The notes: generated from the sequence alone by a model not told the origin. A stretch of 64,000 bases of DNA from Defluviitaleaceae bacterium (GCA_009779755.1 WRDO01000008.1:32761-96760), one strand, 5' to 3'; positions 49,862 through 59,220 are shown, counted from the stretch's first letter. Made by a program: numbers and translations.

Positions 49862-51571
49862 ATGGCCCTTGCCGTAACCTTTATCATAACCATCATCGCA
49901 ACGACGGTCATCGTATCGATTGTTATGCGGATGCAAGCCGAGAAACGTTTGCGCAAACAGTTGAAGGAATCCCTCGGCAGGCCTCCCGAAGCGGGGGAGG
50001 GTGGCTTGCCCGAATCACTTGAAAACATCGAAAGCATTGCCCGCTATGCCGAAATCATAGCGGAAAACGAATCCGATAACGAATCCGAATCCCCTATCAA
50101 AACGCATCATTGGCGCTTGGACGCGACGACATGGAACGACCTTGACATGGACAAGGTGTTCGGGCGCATCAATACATGCCTTTCTTCCGTGGGGGAGGAA
50201 TACTTGTACAATTGCCTGCATGAATTAAAGCAAAACCCCGCCTCCCTGCAGGAACGCGAAAAACTCATACAATTCCTGTCCGCCAACCCGGAGGAACGGT
50301 TGGAAATCCAAATGGCGTTGGCAAAAATGGGTAAGGAAAATTATAACGGTTTGGTTCGGATTATATTTAATGCGGATGATCGGTTCCTAAGGTTCCAATG
50401 GCTGTACAATATACTCGCGCTGTTGCCGATTGCGGCGGCGGCGTTTTTATTTGTCCATACGCCGATCGGGTTTATCGCCATAATGGTTAGTTTTATCGCC
50501 AACATGGCCGTACATAATCGGGTAAAAAACCACTTGGAAGATGATTTGCCCGCTATCGGTTATTTGAATTTGATGTTGCAATGCTGTAAAAAATTGTGCG
50601 CGATGAATATCGATTTACCCGCGTTCGTAAAGATGAAGCGATGTTTCGAACCCTTTAAATCGGTGATGAACAAGCTGCCGCAAAGCACCAACCCCAACCG
50701 CGTACATTATTTGGACTTCGATTTCCTCGCGGAATATTTGCGGGTTATATTCCTGTATGAGGTTCGTAATTATAACCGTTTGGCGCGGGCGATCACACGG
50801 CACAACGATGAAATACATACCTTGTACCAATCCGTGGGTGAAGCGGAGGTCGCCTTGTGCGTACAAAATCTACGCATGAGCTTACCCGTGCATTGCACGC
50901 CGGAATTTATACCCGATGCCCGAATCGATTTCACCGATCTCGTACATCCGCTCATCGAAAAACCCGTGGCCAATTCCGGTTCGATCTCCAACGACAGCCT
51001 GTTAACCGGATCAAATGCCTCGGGAAAGTCCACGTTTATCAAATCCTTGGCGTTGGGCGGCGTATTGGCGCAGACGCTAAACACCTGCGCCGCTTCGCGG
51101 TTTGTAACGCGGTTTTCATGGATCATGACCTCAATGGTGATGCGCGACGATTTATCGGGCGGGGACAGCTATTTCATCGTTGAAATAAAATCCCTGCGGC
51201 GCATCCTCGACCGCGTGAAGGTACACCCCTGTACATGTTATATTGACGAAATCCTGCGCGGGACCAATACCGTAGAGCGGATCGCTTCCTCGTGCGCGGT
51301 GTTGGAATGGCTCCACGGTAAAAATTGCCTGTGCGTAGCGGCCTCACACGACATCGAGCTTACGCATTTATTGGCTTCATCGTATGAGAATTACCATTTC
51401 CGCGAACAGATCACCACAAACGGGGTGCAATTCGATTATAAATTAAAAACCGGACCATCCACCACACGTAACGCGATCAAGTTGTTGGATGTGATGGATT
51501 TTGACGCGGAGATCATCGCAAAAGCGGAAGCAATGGCGCGGGGATACGATATTGATCAAAAATGGCAATAA
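49862..51571 (+). CDS. membrane-anchored MutS-like ATPase
   Basis: Protein of 569 residues. A first helix lies at about 3-22 and two more at about 180-225, then the MutS core clamp and ATPase domain with Walker A TGSNASGKST near 382-391, an ATPase block DDLSGGDSYFIVEI, Walker B CYIDEILRGTNT and a His-switch CVAASHDIELTH. Mismatch-recognition domain I (Phe-x-Glu) is absent. It abuts ftsH with no space and so is probably translationally coupled. The family is widespread in Clostridia but its substrate is not known; classical mismatch repair is unlikely. Confidence 0.88.
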   Translation: MALAVTFIITIIATTVIVSIVMRMQAEKRLRKQLKESLGRPPEAGEGGLPESLENIESIARYAEIIAENESDNESESPIKTHHWRLDATTWNDLDMDKVFGRINTCLSSVGEEYLYNCLHELKQNPASLQEREKLIQFLSANPEERLEIQMALAKMGKENYNGLVRIIFNADDRFLRFQWLYNILALLPIAAAAFLFVHTPIGFIAIMVSFIANMAVHNRVKNHLEDDLPAIGYLNLMLQCCKKLCAMNIDLPAFVKMKRCFEPFKSVMNKLPQSTNPNRVHYLDFDFLAEYLRVIFLYEVRNYNRLARAITRHNDEIHTLYQSVGEAEVALCVQNLRMSLPVHCTPEFIPDARIDFTDLVHPLIEKPVANSGSISNDSLLTGSNASGKSTFIKSLALGGVLAQTLNTCAASRFVTRFSWIMTSMVMRDDLSGGDSYFIVEIKSLRRILDRVKVHPCTCYIDEILRGTNTVERIASSCAVLEWLHGKNCLCVAASHDIELTHLLASSYENYHFREQITTNGVQFDYKLKTGPSTTRNAIKLLDVMDFDAEIIAKAEAMARGYDIDQKWQ

Positions 51572-51598
51572 ACCATAATATGTGGGGGTAAGGGATTT

Positions 51599-52357
51599 AT
51601 GATTCACGATAAAATGCTGACGGATTTACGAATGCTTGGCGTAAGGGAAGGCGGGCATTTGTTGGTGCATTCGTCATACAAGTCGCTGGGCGCGGGGGTT
51701 GAAGGGATCGGGCAAATCATCGAAACACTGCGCGCTGCTCTTGGGGTATCGGGGACGCTGTTAATCCCCACGTTGAGCTTTTCATCCGTACCGACGGATA
51801 ACCGCGTGTTCGATATACGGAAAACGCCGTCCGACGTAGGCGCGATAACGGAATATTTCCGTAAGATGCCGGGAGTAGTACGGAGTCTGCATCCGACGCA
51901 TTCCGTCGCCGCCATCGGCGCGAATGCTTCGGAAATCGTAAAGGACCATGAAAAAGACAATTCGCCCGTAGGCGCGAACTCGCCGTTCCGCAAGCTGCGC
52001 GATAAGCAGGGGCAAATATTAATGCTGGGCTGCGGGTTAAAGCCCAACACCTCCATGCACGGGGTAGAGGAATTAACCGAACCGCCGTACGCATTCCGTC
52101 ATACATTTGATTATCAATGTACCGACGCGGAAGGCGTAACGCATACGTTAAATATCCGCCGCCATCATTTCGAAAATACACACGGAGGCAGCGTTATCCA
52201 GCGGTACGATCGCTTAAAGTTCCTGCTTCCCGTATACATTATGGCGTATGGGAAGGTATTGGACGCGGATTGTTACCTGTTCGAAGCGAAGCCCATGTGG
52301 GACGTAGCGGAAAAAGTAATGCGGGATGATCCGTTGTTCTTTGTGGACGGGTGGTAG
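51599..52357 (+). CDS. aminoglycoside N(3)-acetyltransferase family protein
   Basis: AAC(3) fold protein of 252 residues. Typical blocks: LLVHSSYKSLGAGVEG, GTLLIPTLSFSS, RSLHPTHSVAAIGANA, NSPFRKL and NTSMHGVEE with the catalytic His. It transfers acetyl from acetyl-CoA to an amine; members chromosomally encoded in Firmicutes (YokD-like) often have no proven drug activity. No mobile element flanks it and it lies 27 nt after a housekeeping-type gene, so a native role is more likely than acquired resistance. Confidence 0.88.
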   Translation: MIHDKMLTDLRMLGVREGGHLLVHSSYKSLGAGVEGIGQIIETLRAALGVSGTLLIPTLSFSSVPTDNRVFDIRKTPSDVGAITEYFRKMPGVVRSLHPTHSVAAIGANASEIVKDHEKDNSPVGANSPFRKLRDKQGQILMLGCGLKPNTSMHGVEELTEPPYAFRHTFDYQCTDAEGVTHTLNIRRHHFENTHGGSVIQRYDRLKFLLPVYIMAYGKVLDADCYLFEAKPMWDVAEKVMRDDPLFFVDGW

Positions 52358-52394
52358 GAGAACCGGGAATTCGGACTAAAAAGCAGGGGATTTT

Positions 52395-53570
52395 ATGAAA
52401 TCGGCATACAAATATTGGGAAAGAACGGCGGATGAAATCCATGCTTCGGGATTATGGAAAACCGAACGCGTAATCACCACGCCGCAATCGCCGCTGATTG
52501 ATACCTCCACCCATACGGGTTTGATCAACATGTGTGCGAACAATTACCTCGGCTTAGCCGATCATCCCGAAGTGAAGTCCGCGGCACAAGCGGGGATCGA
52601 CAGATGGGGTTACGGCCTTTCCAGCGTGCGTTTTATTTGCGGAACGCAGGAATTGCATAAAGAACTCGAAGCGAGGCTCAGCGAATTTTTGCAAACCGAG
52701 GATACGATCCTGTACTCCTCCTGCTACGACGCCAACGGCGGATTGTTTGAAACATTGTTAACCGCAGAAGACGCGATTATTTCGGACGAATTAAACCACG
52801 CAAGTATTATTGATGGGGTGCGTTTGTGCAAAGCGGCTCGCTATCGTTATAAAAATAACGACATGACGGAGTTGGAAACACAATTAAAAAATGCACAAAA
52901 TGCGCGTATAAAAGCAATCGTTTGCGACGGTGTTTTTTCGATGGACGGGACGATCGCCAACCTCCCCGCGATATGCGACCTTGCGGAACGCTACGATGCC
53001 ATCGTTATCGTGGATGACAGCCACGGCGTGGGCGTAATCGGCGAAGGTTTGCGCGGCACGGCGGAATACCACGGATTAACCGAACGCGTGGACATCATGA
53101 CCGGTACGCTGGGTAAGGCGCTGGGCGGGTCGTCAGGCGGCTATACCACAGGGCGTAAAACCATCATCGATATCCTGCGGCAAAAATCGCGGACGTATCT
53201 TTTCTCTAATACGTTATCGCCGATTATCGCATCGGGTACGTTAAAGGTACTTGAAATAATCACGCGCTCACCGGAATTGAAAATAAAATTAGATGAAAAC
53301 ACCGCATACTTCCGCGCGGGGTTAACCGCCGCGGGCTTCGATATCAAGGAAGGGACGCACCCCATCGTACCCGTAATGTTATATGACGAGCAAAAAGCCG
53401 CGTTGATGGCGGAAAGACTATTGGAAAAAGGCGTTTACGCCATCGGCTTCTTTTACCCGGTTGTTCCTAAGGGGAAGGCGCGCGTGCGTTGTCAGGTTTC
53501 CGCGGCGCATACAAGGGAGCAGCTCGATTTCGCGCTCAAAGCCTTCGGGGAATGCATGAAGGAGATTTAG
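52395..53570 (+). CDS. kbl: glycine C-acetyltransferase (2-amino-3-ketobutyrate CoA ligase)
   Basis: PLP enzyme of 391 residues of the alpha-oxoamine synthase family. [14 protein letters not shown], the [15 protein letters not shown] block and the PLP lysine in [15 protein letters not shown] near residue 240 are present. It cleaves 2-amino-3-ketobutyrate with CoA to glycine and acetyl-CoA, the second step of threonine breakdown. Threonine dehydrogenase (tdh) is not next to it; the upstream gene is AAC(3)-like. The sequence fits Kbl better than BioF, but the distinction rests on overall similarity. Confidence 0.85.
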   Translation: MKSAYKYWERTADEIHASGLWKTERVITTPQSPLIDTSTHTGLINMCANNYLGLADHPEVKSAAQAGIDRWGYGLSSVRFICGTQELHKELEARLSEFLQTEDTILYSSCYDANGGLFETLLTAEDAIISDELNHASIIDGVRLCKAARYRYKNNDMTELETQLKNAQNARIKAIVCDGVFSMDGTIANLPAICDLAERYDAIVIVDDSHGVGVIGEGLRGTAEYHGLTERVDIMTGTLGKALGGSSGGYTTGRKTIIDILRQKSRTYLFSNTLSPIIASGTLKVLEIITRSPELKIKLDENTAYFRAGLTAAGFDIKEGTHPIVPVMLYDEQKAALMAERLLEKGVYAIGFFYPVVPKGKARVRCQVSAAHTREQLDFALKAFGECMKEI

Positions 53571-53573
53571 GTT

Positions 53574-55250
53574 TTGAAGAAAATCGTATTGGTCGCCGTC
53601 AACGCCAAGTTCATCCATTCAAACGCGGCGGTTTATTCCCTCAAACGATACTGCGAAGAGCGGGCGCTGCTGCGCATTACTACCCTCGAGTTTACCGTTA
53701 ACGATAACTTTGGCTTCATCCTGTCCGAAATCCACGGAACCGAACCCGAAATTTTGGGATTTTCCTGTTATATATGGAATATAGGTTTGGTCAAGTCACT
53801 CGTACGAGCGATTAAAAAAATCAAACCGGGGACAATAATCATCCTCGGCGGGCCGGAGGTTTCGTTCGACGCCGCGCAATTGTTCGGGGAATGCCCGGCG
53901 GACATTATCGTGGAAGGGGAAGGCGAGGAAACCCTGTCGGAAATCCTTTCGGAAACGGATTTATATGAAGTCAGCGGTATTACGTATAGGGATAATGAAG
54001 GCCGTATTATCACCAATCCCCCACGGAAAAAAATAAACCTTTCCGATATCCCGTTCCCTTACGGCGACAAGAGCCTGCCCGAAAATAAAATCATCTATTA
54101 CGAATCCTCACGCGGTTGCTCGTCCTCCTGCGGGTATTGCCTGTCACACAACGATAAACCCGTACGTTTCCTTCCGTTGGAACGCGTTTTTTCCGATTTG
54201 GATTTTTTTATCAAGCAATACGTCACACAAGTAAAGTTCACGGACCGAACATTTAATTGCGATAAAAAAAGAGCCCTGCATATATGGGAATACCTTATTT
54301 CCAATGACAACGGGTATACCAATTTCCACTTCGAGGTTTCGGCGGACATGTTAAACGGTGATGCGTTGACTTTGCTTAAACATGCCCCGGAGGGATTGTT
54401 CCAATTCGAAATCGGTATCCAATCCACCAACCCCGAAACCCTGCGCGCCATCAACCGCCAAACGGACAGCGAATCCGTAATAAAAATTTTGGGGAAATTA
54501 AAAGCCTTGGATAACATCCATGTCCATCTGGATTTAATCGCCGGGTTACCCGAAGAAGGGTATAAACGTTTCGCGCAATCTTTTAATGATGTATACGCTC
54601 TTGCACCCGACATGCTCCAATTGGGCTTCCTTAAAATGCTGAAAGGTTCGCGTTTACGTGCGGACGCCGACCAATACGGCATCGTTTACAACGACGAACC
54701 GCCATATGAAGTGTTGTACACGAACCACATCTCTTACGACGAACTAAAAATCCTCAAATCCATCGAAAAGATGTTGGATATGCTGTACAATTCACGCGGT
54801 TTTATGAATACATTATCGTATGTACAGGGTCTTTTCGATTCCCCGTTCGCATTCTTAGAAGCGTTTGCCGCGTATTGGGTGTCCTGCGGTTATCAACGTG
54901 CGTCCCAAAGCCTCACAACGGTATTCAAGATACTCTACACATTTTTAAGCCCCTTCTGCGACGACCGTATTTTAATCAACCGCTTAAAGTACGATTGGTA
55001 TATAAGCGGCAATCAAAAAAAATTCCCCTTGTCGCCGTGCGAAGCGATAAGGGAAAACATGGAAAACATAAACAGAATATATAAGGAAACGGGTGCAAGT
55101 AAGCGGTTCCCCATCGCCGGGTTTGACTTTAACGTTATAACGGGCGAACCCCGTGCCGTATACATCCTCTTTGAACACATCGATAAACCGCGCCCCGGTT
55201 CGCAAACAAAAAACATAAGAACGCAAACGTTTTTTATGGACTCCGTGTAA
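53574..55250 (+). CDS. B12-binding radical SAM protein with DUF4080
   Basis: Protein of 558 residues starting at TTG, 3 nt after kbl. N-terminal B12-binding-type Rossmann domain (about 1-150, with ILGGPEVSFDA and GEGEETLSEIL), radical-SAM site Cys182-x3-Cys186-x2-Cys189 (CSSSCGYC) and a C-terminal DUF4080-type domain. Class B radical-SAM enzymes of this kind catalyse methylations or rearrangements; the substrate is not known. The upstream neighbours give no clear clue. Confidence 0.87.
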   Translation: MKKIVLVAVNAKFIHSNAAVYSLKRYCEERALLRITTLEFTVNDNFGFILSEIHGTEPEILGFSCYIWNIGLVKSLVRAIKKIKPGTIIILGGPEVSFDAAQLFGECPADIIVEGEGEETLSEILSETDLYEVSGITYRDNEGRIITNPPRKKINLSDIPFPYGDKSLPENKIIYYESSRGCSSSCGYCLSHNDKPVRFLPLERVFSDLDFFIKQYVTQVKFTDRTFNCDKKRALHIWEYLISNDNGYTNFHFEVSADMLNGDALTLLKHAPEGLFQFEIGIQSTNPETLRAINRQTDSESVIKILGKLKALDNIHVHLDLIAGLPEEGYKRFAQSFNDVYALAPDMLQLGFLKMLKGSRLRADADQYGIVYNDEPPYEVLYTNHISYDELKILKSIEKMLDMLYNSRGFMNTLSYVQGLFDSPFAFLEAFAAYWVSCGYQRASQSLTTVFKILYTFLSPFCDDRILINRLKYDWYISGNQKKFPLSPCEAIRENMENINRIYKETGASKRFPIAGFDFNVITGEPRAVYILFEHIDKPRPGSQTKNIRTQTFFMDSV

Positions 55251-55251
55251 C

Positions 55252-55276
55252 AAAAAAGCTGCCTTTATAGGGCAGC
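55252..55276 (-). terminator. intrinsic terminator of the acidic membrane protein gene
   Basis: On the minus strand GCTGCC, loop CTATAAA, GGCAGC, then six T. It begins 26 bp after the stop of the 55302 gene and reaches the convergent radical-SAM gene's stop. Confidence 0.8.
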
Positions 55277-55301
55277 CCTGTTCGATGTGTATGGATATTT
55301 A

Positions 55302-55583
55302 TTATATCTTTTCCAAATCCTTTTCGCTGGCTACGCAGCAGCCTTCATCATCACCTGCGCAACATTCTTCGTCACAGAAGTCTTCATCGTCATACAGGTC
55401 GTCAAGGTCGTAACACAGGTTGTCGAACTGTTTTTTGAGCCATAGGTACTTAACGATGGCTATCGTGGTCAATGCGATGATGCCGAGGGCAATCAAGAGC
55501 CCGATGATGATACCGCGTTTTTCGTAGTTGCGGAAATTTTCGATTAATTTAATGTCTTTGATACTGTCCGTAACTTTGCACAT
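55302..55583 (-). CDS. small membrane protein with acidic Cys-rich tail
   Basis: Protein of 93 residues with a short amphipathic start, one membrane helix (about 24-47) and a C-terminal tail in which Asp/Glu and Cys alternate (DDEDFCDEECCAGDDEGCC). The tail could bind metal ions or form disulfides; no named family is recognised. An AAAGGGGATG site precedes ATG 55583. It lies just downstream of the SRP RNA on the same strand, about 30 bp from its 3' end, and has its own terminator. Confidence 0.75.
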   Translation of the reverse strand: MCKVTDSIKDIKLIENFRNYEKRGIIIGLLIALGIIALTTIAIVKYLWLKKQFDNLCYDLDDLYDDEDFCDEECCAGDDEGCCVASEKDLEKI

Positions 55584-55615
55584 TTACGTTCATCCCCTTT
55601 ATATAAAATATAATA

Positions 55616-55885
55616 GCCTGTGCGCCTGCCGTTGACATTTCCTTCCGGACGTTACCGTTGCAGTTGGCTCGAGCCAAGCACCCCCACGGCACATAAGCGG
55701 TCTTGCTTAACGCTGCTGCCTTCCGGCCCTGACGTGGTTCACAAGTGCCTATTGCGCGGGACCTGACCGTCAACGCTACTTACTACGGGCAGACTCCACA
55801 AGGAAGGAGCCTAAGGCTAGGCATCACCCTTGCTGTAGCGGATTGCAAGCGACAGGGGGCCGCTAGCTCCCCGGTTGCACAGGCT
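55616..55885 (-). ncRNA. ffs: signal recognition particle RNA, large bacterial type
   Basis: About 270 nt. The terminal GCCTGTGC/GCACAGGC pair closes the molecule. The conserved S-domain tip with GTGAACC, GTCAGG, CCGGAAGG and AGCAGC (plus 55712-55743) binds Ffh. The 5' half has the Alu-type elements GGGGAGCTAGCGG and TGCAATCCGCTA seen in the Bacillus scRNA. It directs membrane protein targeting. Ends are set from the closing stem and may be off by several bases. A consensus-like promoter lies directly upstream. Confidence 0.93.
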
Positions 55886-55893
55886 GGTGGCTA

Positions 55894-55922
55894 GTATATC
55901 CAAGAAAATTACCCCTGTAAAC
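55894..55922 (-). promoter_or_regulatory. sigma-A promoter of the SRP RNA
   Basis: Minus strand TTTACA (plus 55917-55922), a 17-bp spacer and TATACT (plus 55894-55899), placing the start a few bases before the closing stem of the RNA. Confidence 0.85.
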
Positions 55923-55928
55923 CCCGTA

Positions 55929-55950
55929 AAACAACTTTTTTCCAAGTTGA
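55929..55950 (-). terminator. weak terminator of the Bax-inhibitor-1 gene
   Basis: Minus strand CAACTT, loop GGAAAA, AAGTTG and four T, just after the stop of the 55959 gene and directly upstream of the SRP RNA promoter. Confidence 0.5.
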
Positions 55951-55958
55951 AACGATGT

Positions 55959-56792
55959 CTAGCGGCGAATCCTCGCCAACAGACGCAGGATATACCAAAA
56001 CATGTTGATAAACGACAGGTACAGGCTCAATGCGCCCGAGATGGCCAAGTTGCTCGCCAATCCTTCTTGGTCAACGCTTGTGCCGTAGGCTTCCGCGGCG
56101 TTTGGGCTGAGGGCGATCCGCGCGTAGTGGTTCTTAATCATGTTGGTCTTGTATGCCGTAAGTCCCATAAAGAGGAGTAAACCAAACACGATGATGAGAA
56201 AATCGAAGCCCCAGCTTCTGATAAAAAACGCGTTTGCGAAAGATGCGACGATCAAACCGATCAAACCCATAAAGAAAAGGTTGCCGAAACGGGTCAAATC
56301 GGATTTGGTGATGAGCCCGTACACAGCCATGATACCGAAGCTGACCGCTGTAATACCGAAAGCCAAGCCGATGGTATACAAGCCGTCCACATACATATAG
56401 GCGAAAAGTATGGCAACAAAACCGAAGGTCAAGCCATTGAGTGCCGCATACAGTATAAACAACGCCTTGCATGTGCCGGGGTTCATTGTGGTGACGCGTC
56501 CCGATATGGCCCATACCAACCCAAAGGTCGCGATTACGGCAATCAGGAACGGCCACTGCGAACCCATAATCAAATCCTGGAAAGCGTAGCTCGTATTCAT
56601 GGCATAGATAATCGCCACGGTGCTTAATGCCGTCACAATCAACCCGATGAACATCCAACCGAACACCTTGGCGATATAACCGTTGATCGCTTCTTCATCA
56701 ACCATGCCGATATCGATGACTTCGTGCGTTCCCTCATAGTAACCTTGACGCGTTTGTTCGGCGGATGCGGCATTGCGTTCCTTTTCCCGCAT
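55959..56792 (-). CDS. Bax inhibitor-1 / YccA family membrane protein
   Basis: Membrane protein of 277 residues with seven helices and a charged N-terminal tail. IVTALSTVAIIYAM, GLTFGFVAILFAYMY and the pair of Asp residues in the last helices fit the TMBIM/UPF0005 family, linked to calcium leak in some members and to FtsH regulation for YccA. The latter is of interest because ftsH lies 8 kb away. GGGAGG precedes ATG 56792 and a sigma-A promoter lies 50 bp upstream. Confidence 0.88.
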   Translation of the reverse strand: MREKERNAASAEQTRQGYYEGTHEVIDIGMVDEEAINGYIAKVFGWMFIGLIVTALSTVAIIYAMNTSYAFQDLIMGSQWPFLIAVIATFGLVWAISGRVTTMNPGTCKALFILYAALNGLTFGFVAILFAYMYVDGLYTIGLAFGITAVSFGIMAVYGLITKSDLTRFGNLFFMGLIGLIVASFANAFFIRSWGFDFLIIVFGLLLFMGLTAYKTNMIKNHYARIALSPNAAEAYGTSVDQEGLASNLAISGALSLYLSFINMFWYILRLLARIRR

Positions 56793-56844
56793 AATAAATA
56801 TCCTCCCTTATCACGTATTATTAGTCTATCAAAAGATACGTTAG

Positions 56845-56873
56845 ACTATACCATGGCGTCTTAATTATTACAA
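56845..56873 (-). promoter_or_regulatory. sigma-A-type promoter for the Bax-inhibitor-1 gene
   Basis: Minus strand TTGTAA (plus 56868-56873), a 17-bp spacer and TATAGT (plus 56845-56850). It is back to back with the plus-strand promoter at 56879. Confidence 0.7.
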
Positions 56874-56878
56874 ATTCA

Positions 56879-56906
56879 TTGCAAATTAATACGCAAACTA
56901 TATAAT
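56879..56906 (+). promoter_or_regulatory. sigma-A-type promoter of the Gfo/Idh-queuosine operon
   Basis: TTGCAA (56879-56884), a 16-bp spacer and consensus TATAAT (56901-56906). The leader to the start codon at 56947 is only about 35 nt, too short for a preQ1 riboswitch with a full expression platform. Confidence 0.75.
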
Positions 56907-56946
56907 GTCCTTCGGTGATAATATTAAATCGGAAGTGGAGCGACCT

Positions 56947-58002
56947 ATGGCAATAAAAATGGCGATCATCGGCCCGGGTGGTATGGCCGGATGGCATTAC
57001 AACAACGTAAAGGCTCATATCAAAGGGTTGGAAATAATCGGCGGTTACGATATCCGCGAGGAAGCGAAAAAGCGTATGACCGACGAATGGGGTATAAAGA
57101 GTTATGAAACCCCCGAAGAACTATACGCGGACAAATCCGTCGAGCTCGTATTGATCGCCACACCCAACGACGTGCACAAGGATTATTCGATTGCGTGTCT
57201 TAACGCAGGCAAGCATGTGTTATGCGAAAAACCCGTCACCTTAAACGCGGCGGAACTGGAAGAAGTCATGGCCGTTGCAAAGAAATCGGGCAAGATATTC
57301 ACCGTCAACCAAAACCGTCGCTGGGATAAGGATTACCTTTCCATCCGTAAGATCGTCAACGATAATATAATCGGTAAGGTTTATAATATAGAAAGCCGTG
57401 TGCAAGGCTCTCGCAGGCTTTGGGGTTGGCGGGCGTTTAAACCCAACGGCGGCGGTTTATTATTGGACTGGGGTGTGCATTTGCTTGACCAAATCCTGGA
57501 TTTAATCCCCGAAAAGGTCGTTTCCGTACAAGCGCATTTGCATAATCTGCATCTTAAAGAGGTTGACGACAGCTTCACCGTGTTGCTGCGTTTCGCCGAC
57601 GGATGCAGCGCAAACGTAAGCGTCACCACCAATTGTTATATCAACCAGCCCCGCTGGCATGTATCCGGTATGGACGGCACCGCGGTCATCCTCGATTGGG
57701 AGCAAAACGGCCATATCATAAAACTTGCCGACCCGACCATCACGGATTGGGTGGACGCCGTCATCTACACGCACGCGGGCCCCACGCACACCATGCTCCC
57801 CCGCCCCAAGGAAACGACGAAGAAAGTAAAGCTGCCAAAAGTCAAGAGCAGTTGGGTAGAAATATATAAAAACATAGTAGCCGTAATAAAAGGTAAGGCC
57901 GATCTTATCGTAAAACCCGAGCAAGCCCTGCGCGTGATGAAGGTCATCGACGCGGCGTTCGAATCGAACCGCACGGGGCAAGCGATCACAACGGAAATAT
58001 AA
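56947..58002 (+). CDS. Gfo/Idh/MocA family oxidoreductase
   Basis: NAD(P)-dependent dehydrogenase of 351 residues. Start set at ATG 56947 with GGAG upstream; an ATG at 56905 falls in the -10 box. Rossmann start [17 protein letters not shown], the CEKPVT motif with catalytic Lys, and [10 protein letters not shown] and [11 protein letters not shown] in the C-terminal domain are family marks. It oxidises a sugar or cyclitol; the substrate is unknown. It is the first gene of the transcript that continues 11 nt later into queF, an unexpected pairing. Confidence 0.9.
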   Translation: MAIKMAIIGPGGMAGWHYNNVKAHIKGLEIIGGYDIREEAKKRMTDEWGIKSYETPEELYADKSVELVLIATPNDVHKDYSIACLNAGKHVLCEKPVTLNAAELEEVMAVAKKSGKIFTVNQNRRWDKDYLSIRKIVNDNIIGKVYNIESRVQGSRRLWGWRAFKPNGGGLLLDWGVHLLDQILDLIPEKVVSVQAHLHNLHLKEVDDSFTVLLRFADGCSANVSVTTNCYINQPRWHVSGMDGTAVILDWEQNGHIIKLADPTITDWVDAVIYTHAGPTHTMLPRPKETTKKVKLPKVKSSWVEIYKNIVAVIKGKADLIVKPEQALRVMKVIDAAFESNRTGQAITTEI

Positions 58003-58013
58003 CCGGAGGATTT

Positions 58014-58487
58014 ATGCCGCGAATGAATAACGAACCGGGTATGAACCTTTTAGGTCAAGGCCATACCGATTACCCCACGACCTACGCCCCGCAAATACTC
58101 GAAGCCTTCGACAACAAGCACCCCGGCAACGATTATATGGTGACGTTGCATTGTCCGGAGTTTACTTCCCTATGTCCAAAAACCGGTCAACCCGACTTTG
58201 CGACGATTATCATTAATTACATCCCCGGCCCGCGATTGGTGGAGAGTAAGTCGTTGAAGCTGTACCTCTTCAGCTTCCGCAACCACGGCGACTTCCACGA
58301 GGATTGCGTCAATATTATCATGAAGGATTTAGTAAAGCTGATGGAACCGAAATATATCGAGGTGAAGGGTAACTTTACCCCGCGCGGCGGTATTTCGATC
58401 ATACCCTTCGCTAATTACGGCGATGAAAAATATGCCGACTACGCCAAGGATCGTTTATTTGACGGTTTAGCGACCGGAGGTAAATAG
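58014..58487 (+). CDS. queF: NADPH-dependent preQ0 reductase QueF
   Basis: Nitrile reductase of 157 residues, the unimodular (YkvM) type, that converts 7-cyano-7-deazaguanine (preQ0) to preQ1 for queuosine in tRNA. Catalytic Cys54 in [13 protein letters not shown] with Asp61, the QueF motif [20 protein letters not shown] and the substrate Glu are present. It follows the Gfo/Idh gene by 11 nt and starts with GGAGGATTT before ATG. Confidence 0.95.
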   Translation: MPRMNNEPGMNLLGQGHTDYPTTYAPQILEAFDNKHPGNDYMVTLHCPEFTSLCPKTGQPDFATIIINYIPGPRLVESKSLKLYLFSFRNHGDFHEDCVNIIMKDLVKLMEPKYIEVKGNFTPRGGISIIPFANYGDEKYADYAKDRLFDGLATGGK

Positions 58488-58488
58488 G

Positions 58489-59220
58489 GTGGGGGAAATC
58501 CGCTGCGATAACCGTACCGCTTCGGCCCTCGTTCTCCTCAGCGGCGGGCAAGATTCTACGACCTGCCTGTACTGGGCGACACGCCGTTACGGCCGAGAAA
58601 ACGTATCCGCCATCGGCTTTGATTACGGCCAACGCCATATAGAGGAATTAAAATGCGCCCAAGCCATATGCAATGATTTGGGCGTTCATTTTGAAGTGTT
58701 GGCATTACCGGCGGTCAATTCGATAACGGAAAACGCGTTGACGCGAGCGGAAATTCCCGTGGACATTGCTTCGGTTATTGCAACAAAACCGAAAGACGAC
58801 GGGAGCGATTTATCCCCCGTTCCCCCCAACACGTTGGTTGAGGGACGCAATCTGCTCTTCCTCACCTATGCGGCGATTTACGCGAAATCGAAGGAAATAA
58901 AAACCCTTGTGACGGGTGTCAGCCAAACGGATTTTTCCGGTTATCCCGACTGCCGCGATGTCTTTATAAAATCGGCTAACGTCACGCTCAATTTGGGGCT
59001 CGATTACCCATTCGTCATCGAAACGCCCCTTATGTGGTTGGACAAAGCACAGGTTTGGGCCTTGGCGCAGGAATTGGGCGTGTTAAATGTAATTAAAGAA
59101 AAAACCCTCACTTGCTATAACGGTATAACGGGCACCGGGTGCGGTAATTGCCCCGCGTGTACGTTACGACGGCGCGGATATGAAGGTTTTATAAAGGAGT
59201 CAACCGTATGTACGAATTGA
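58489..59220 (+). CDS. queC: 7-cyano-7-deazaguanine synthase QueC
   Basis: ATP-dependent enzyme of 243 residues that makes preQ0 from 7-carboxy-7-deazaguanine and ammonia. PP-loop LLSGGQDSTTCLYW near 16-29 and a C-terminal zinc site of four Cys (GTGCGNCPACTLRRRGY). GTG start with GGAGG 10 bases before. The end overlaps queD by 13 nt. Confidence 0.95.
   Translation: MGEIRCDNRTASALVLLSGGQDSTTCLYWATRRYGRENVSAIGFDYGQRHIEELKCAQAICNDLGVHFEVLALPAVNSITENALTRAEIPVDIASVIATKPKDDGSDLSPVPPNTLVEGRNLLFLTYAAIYAKSKEIKTLVTGVSQTDFSGYPDCRDVFIKSANVTLNLGLDYPFVIETPLMWLDKAQVWALAQELGVLNVIKEKTLTCYNGITGTGCGNCPACTLRRRGYEGFIKESTVCTN

Noticed and set aside
51599..52357. Acquired aminoglycoside resistance gene on a mobile element
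   Set aside because: No transposase, inverted repeats or change of base usage around it.
56907..56946. preQ1 riboswitch before the queuosine operon
   Set aside because: The leader is about 35 nt and lacks a C-rich pseudoknot hairpin with an A-rich tail.
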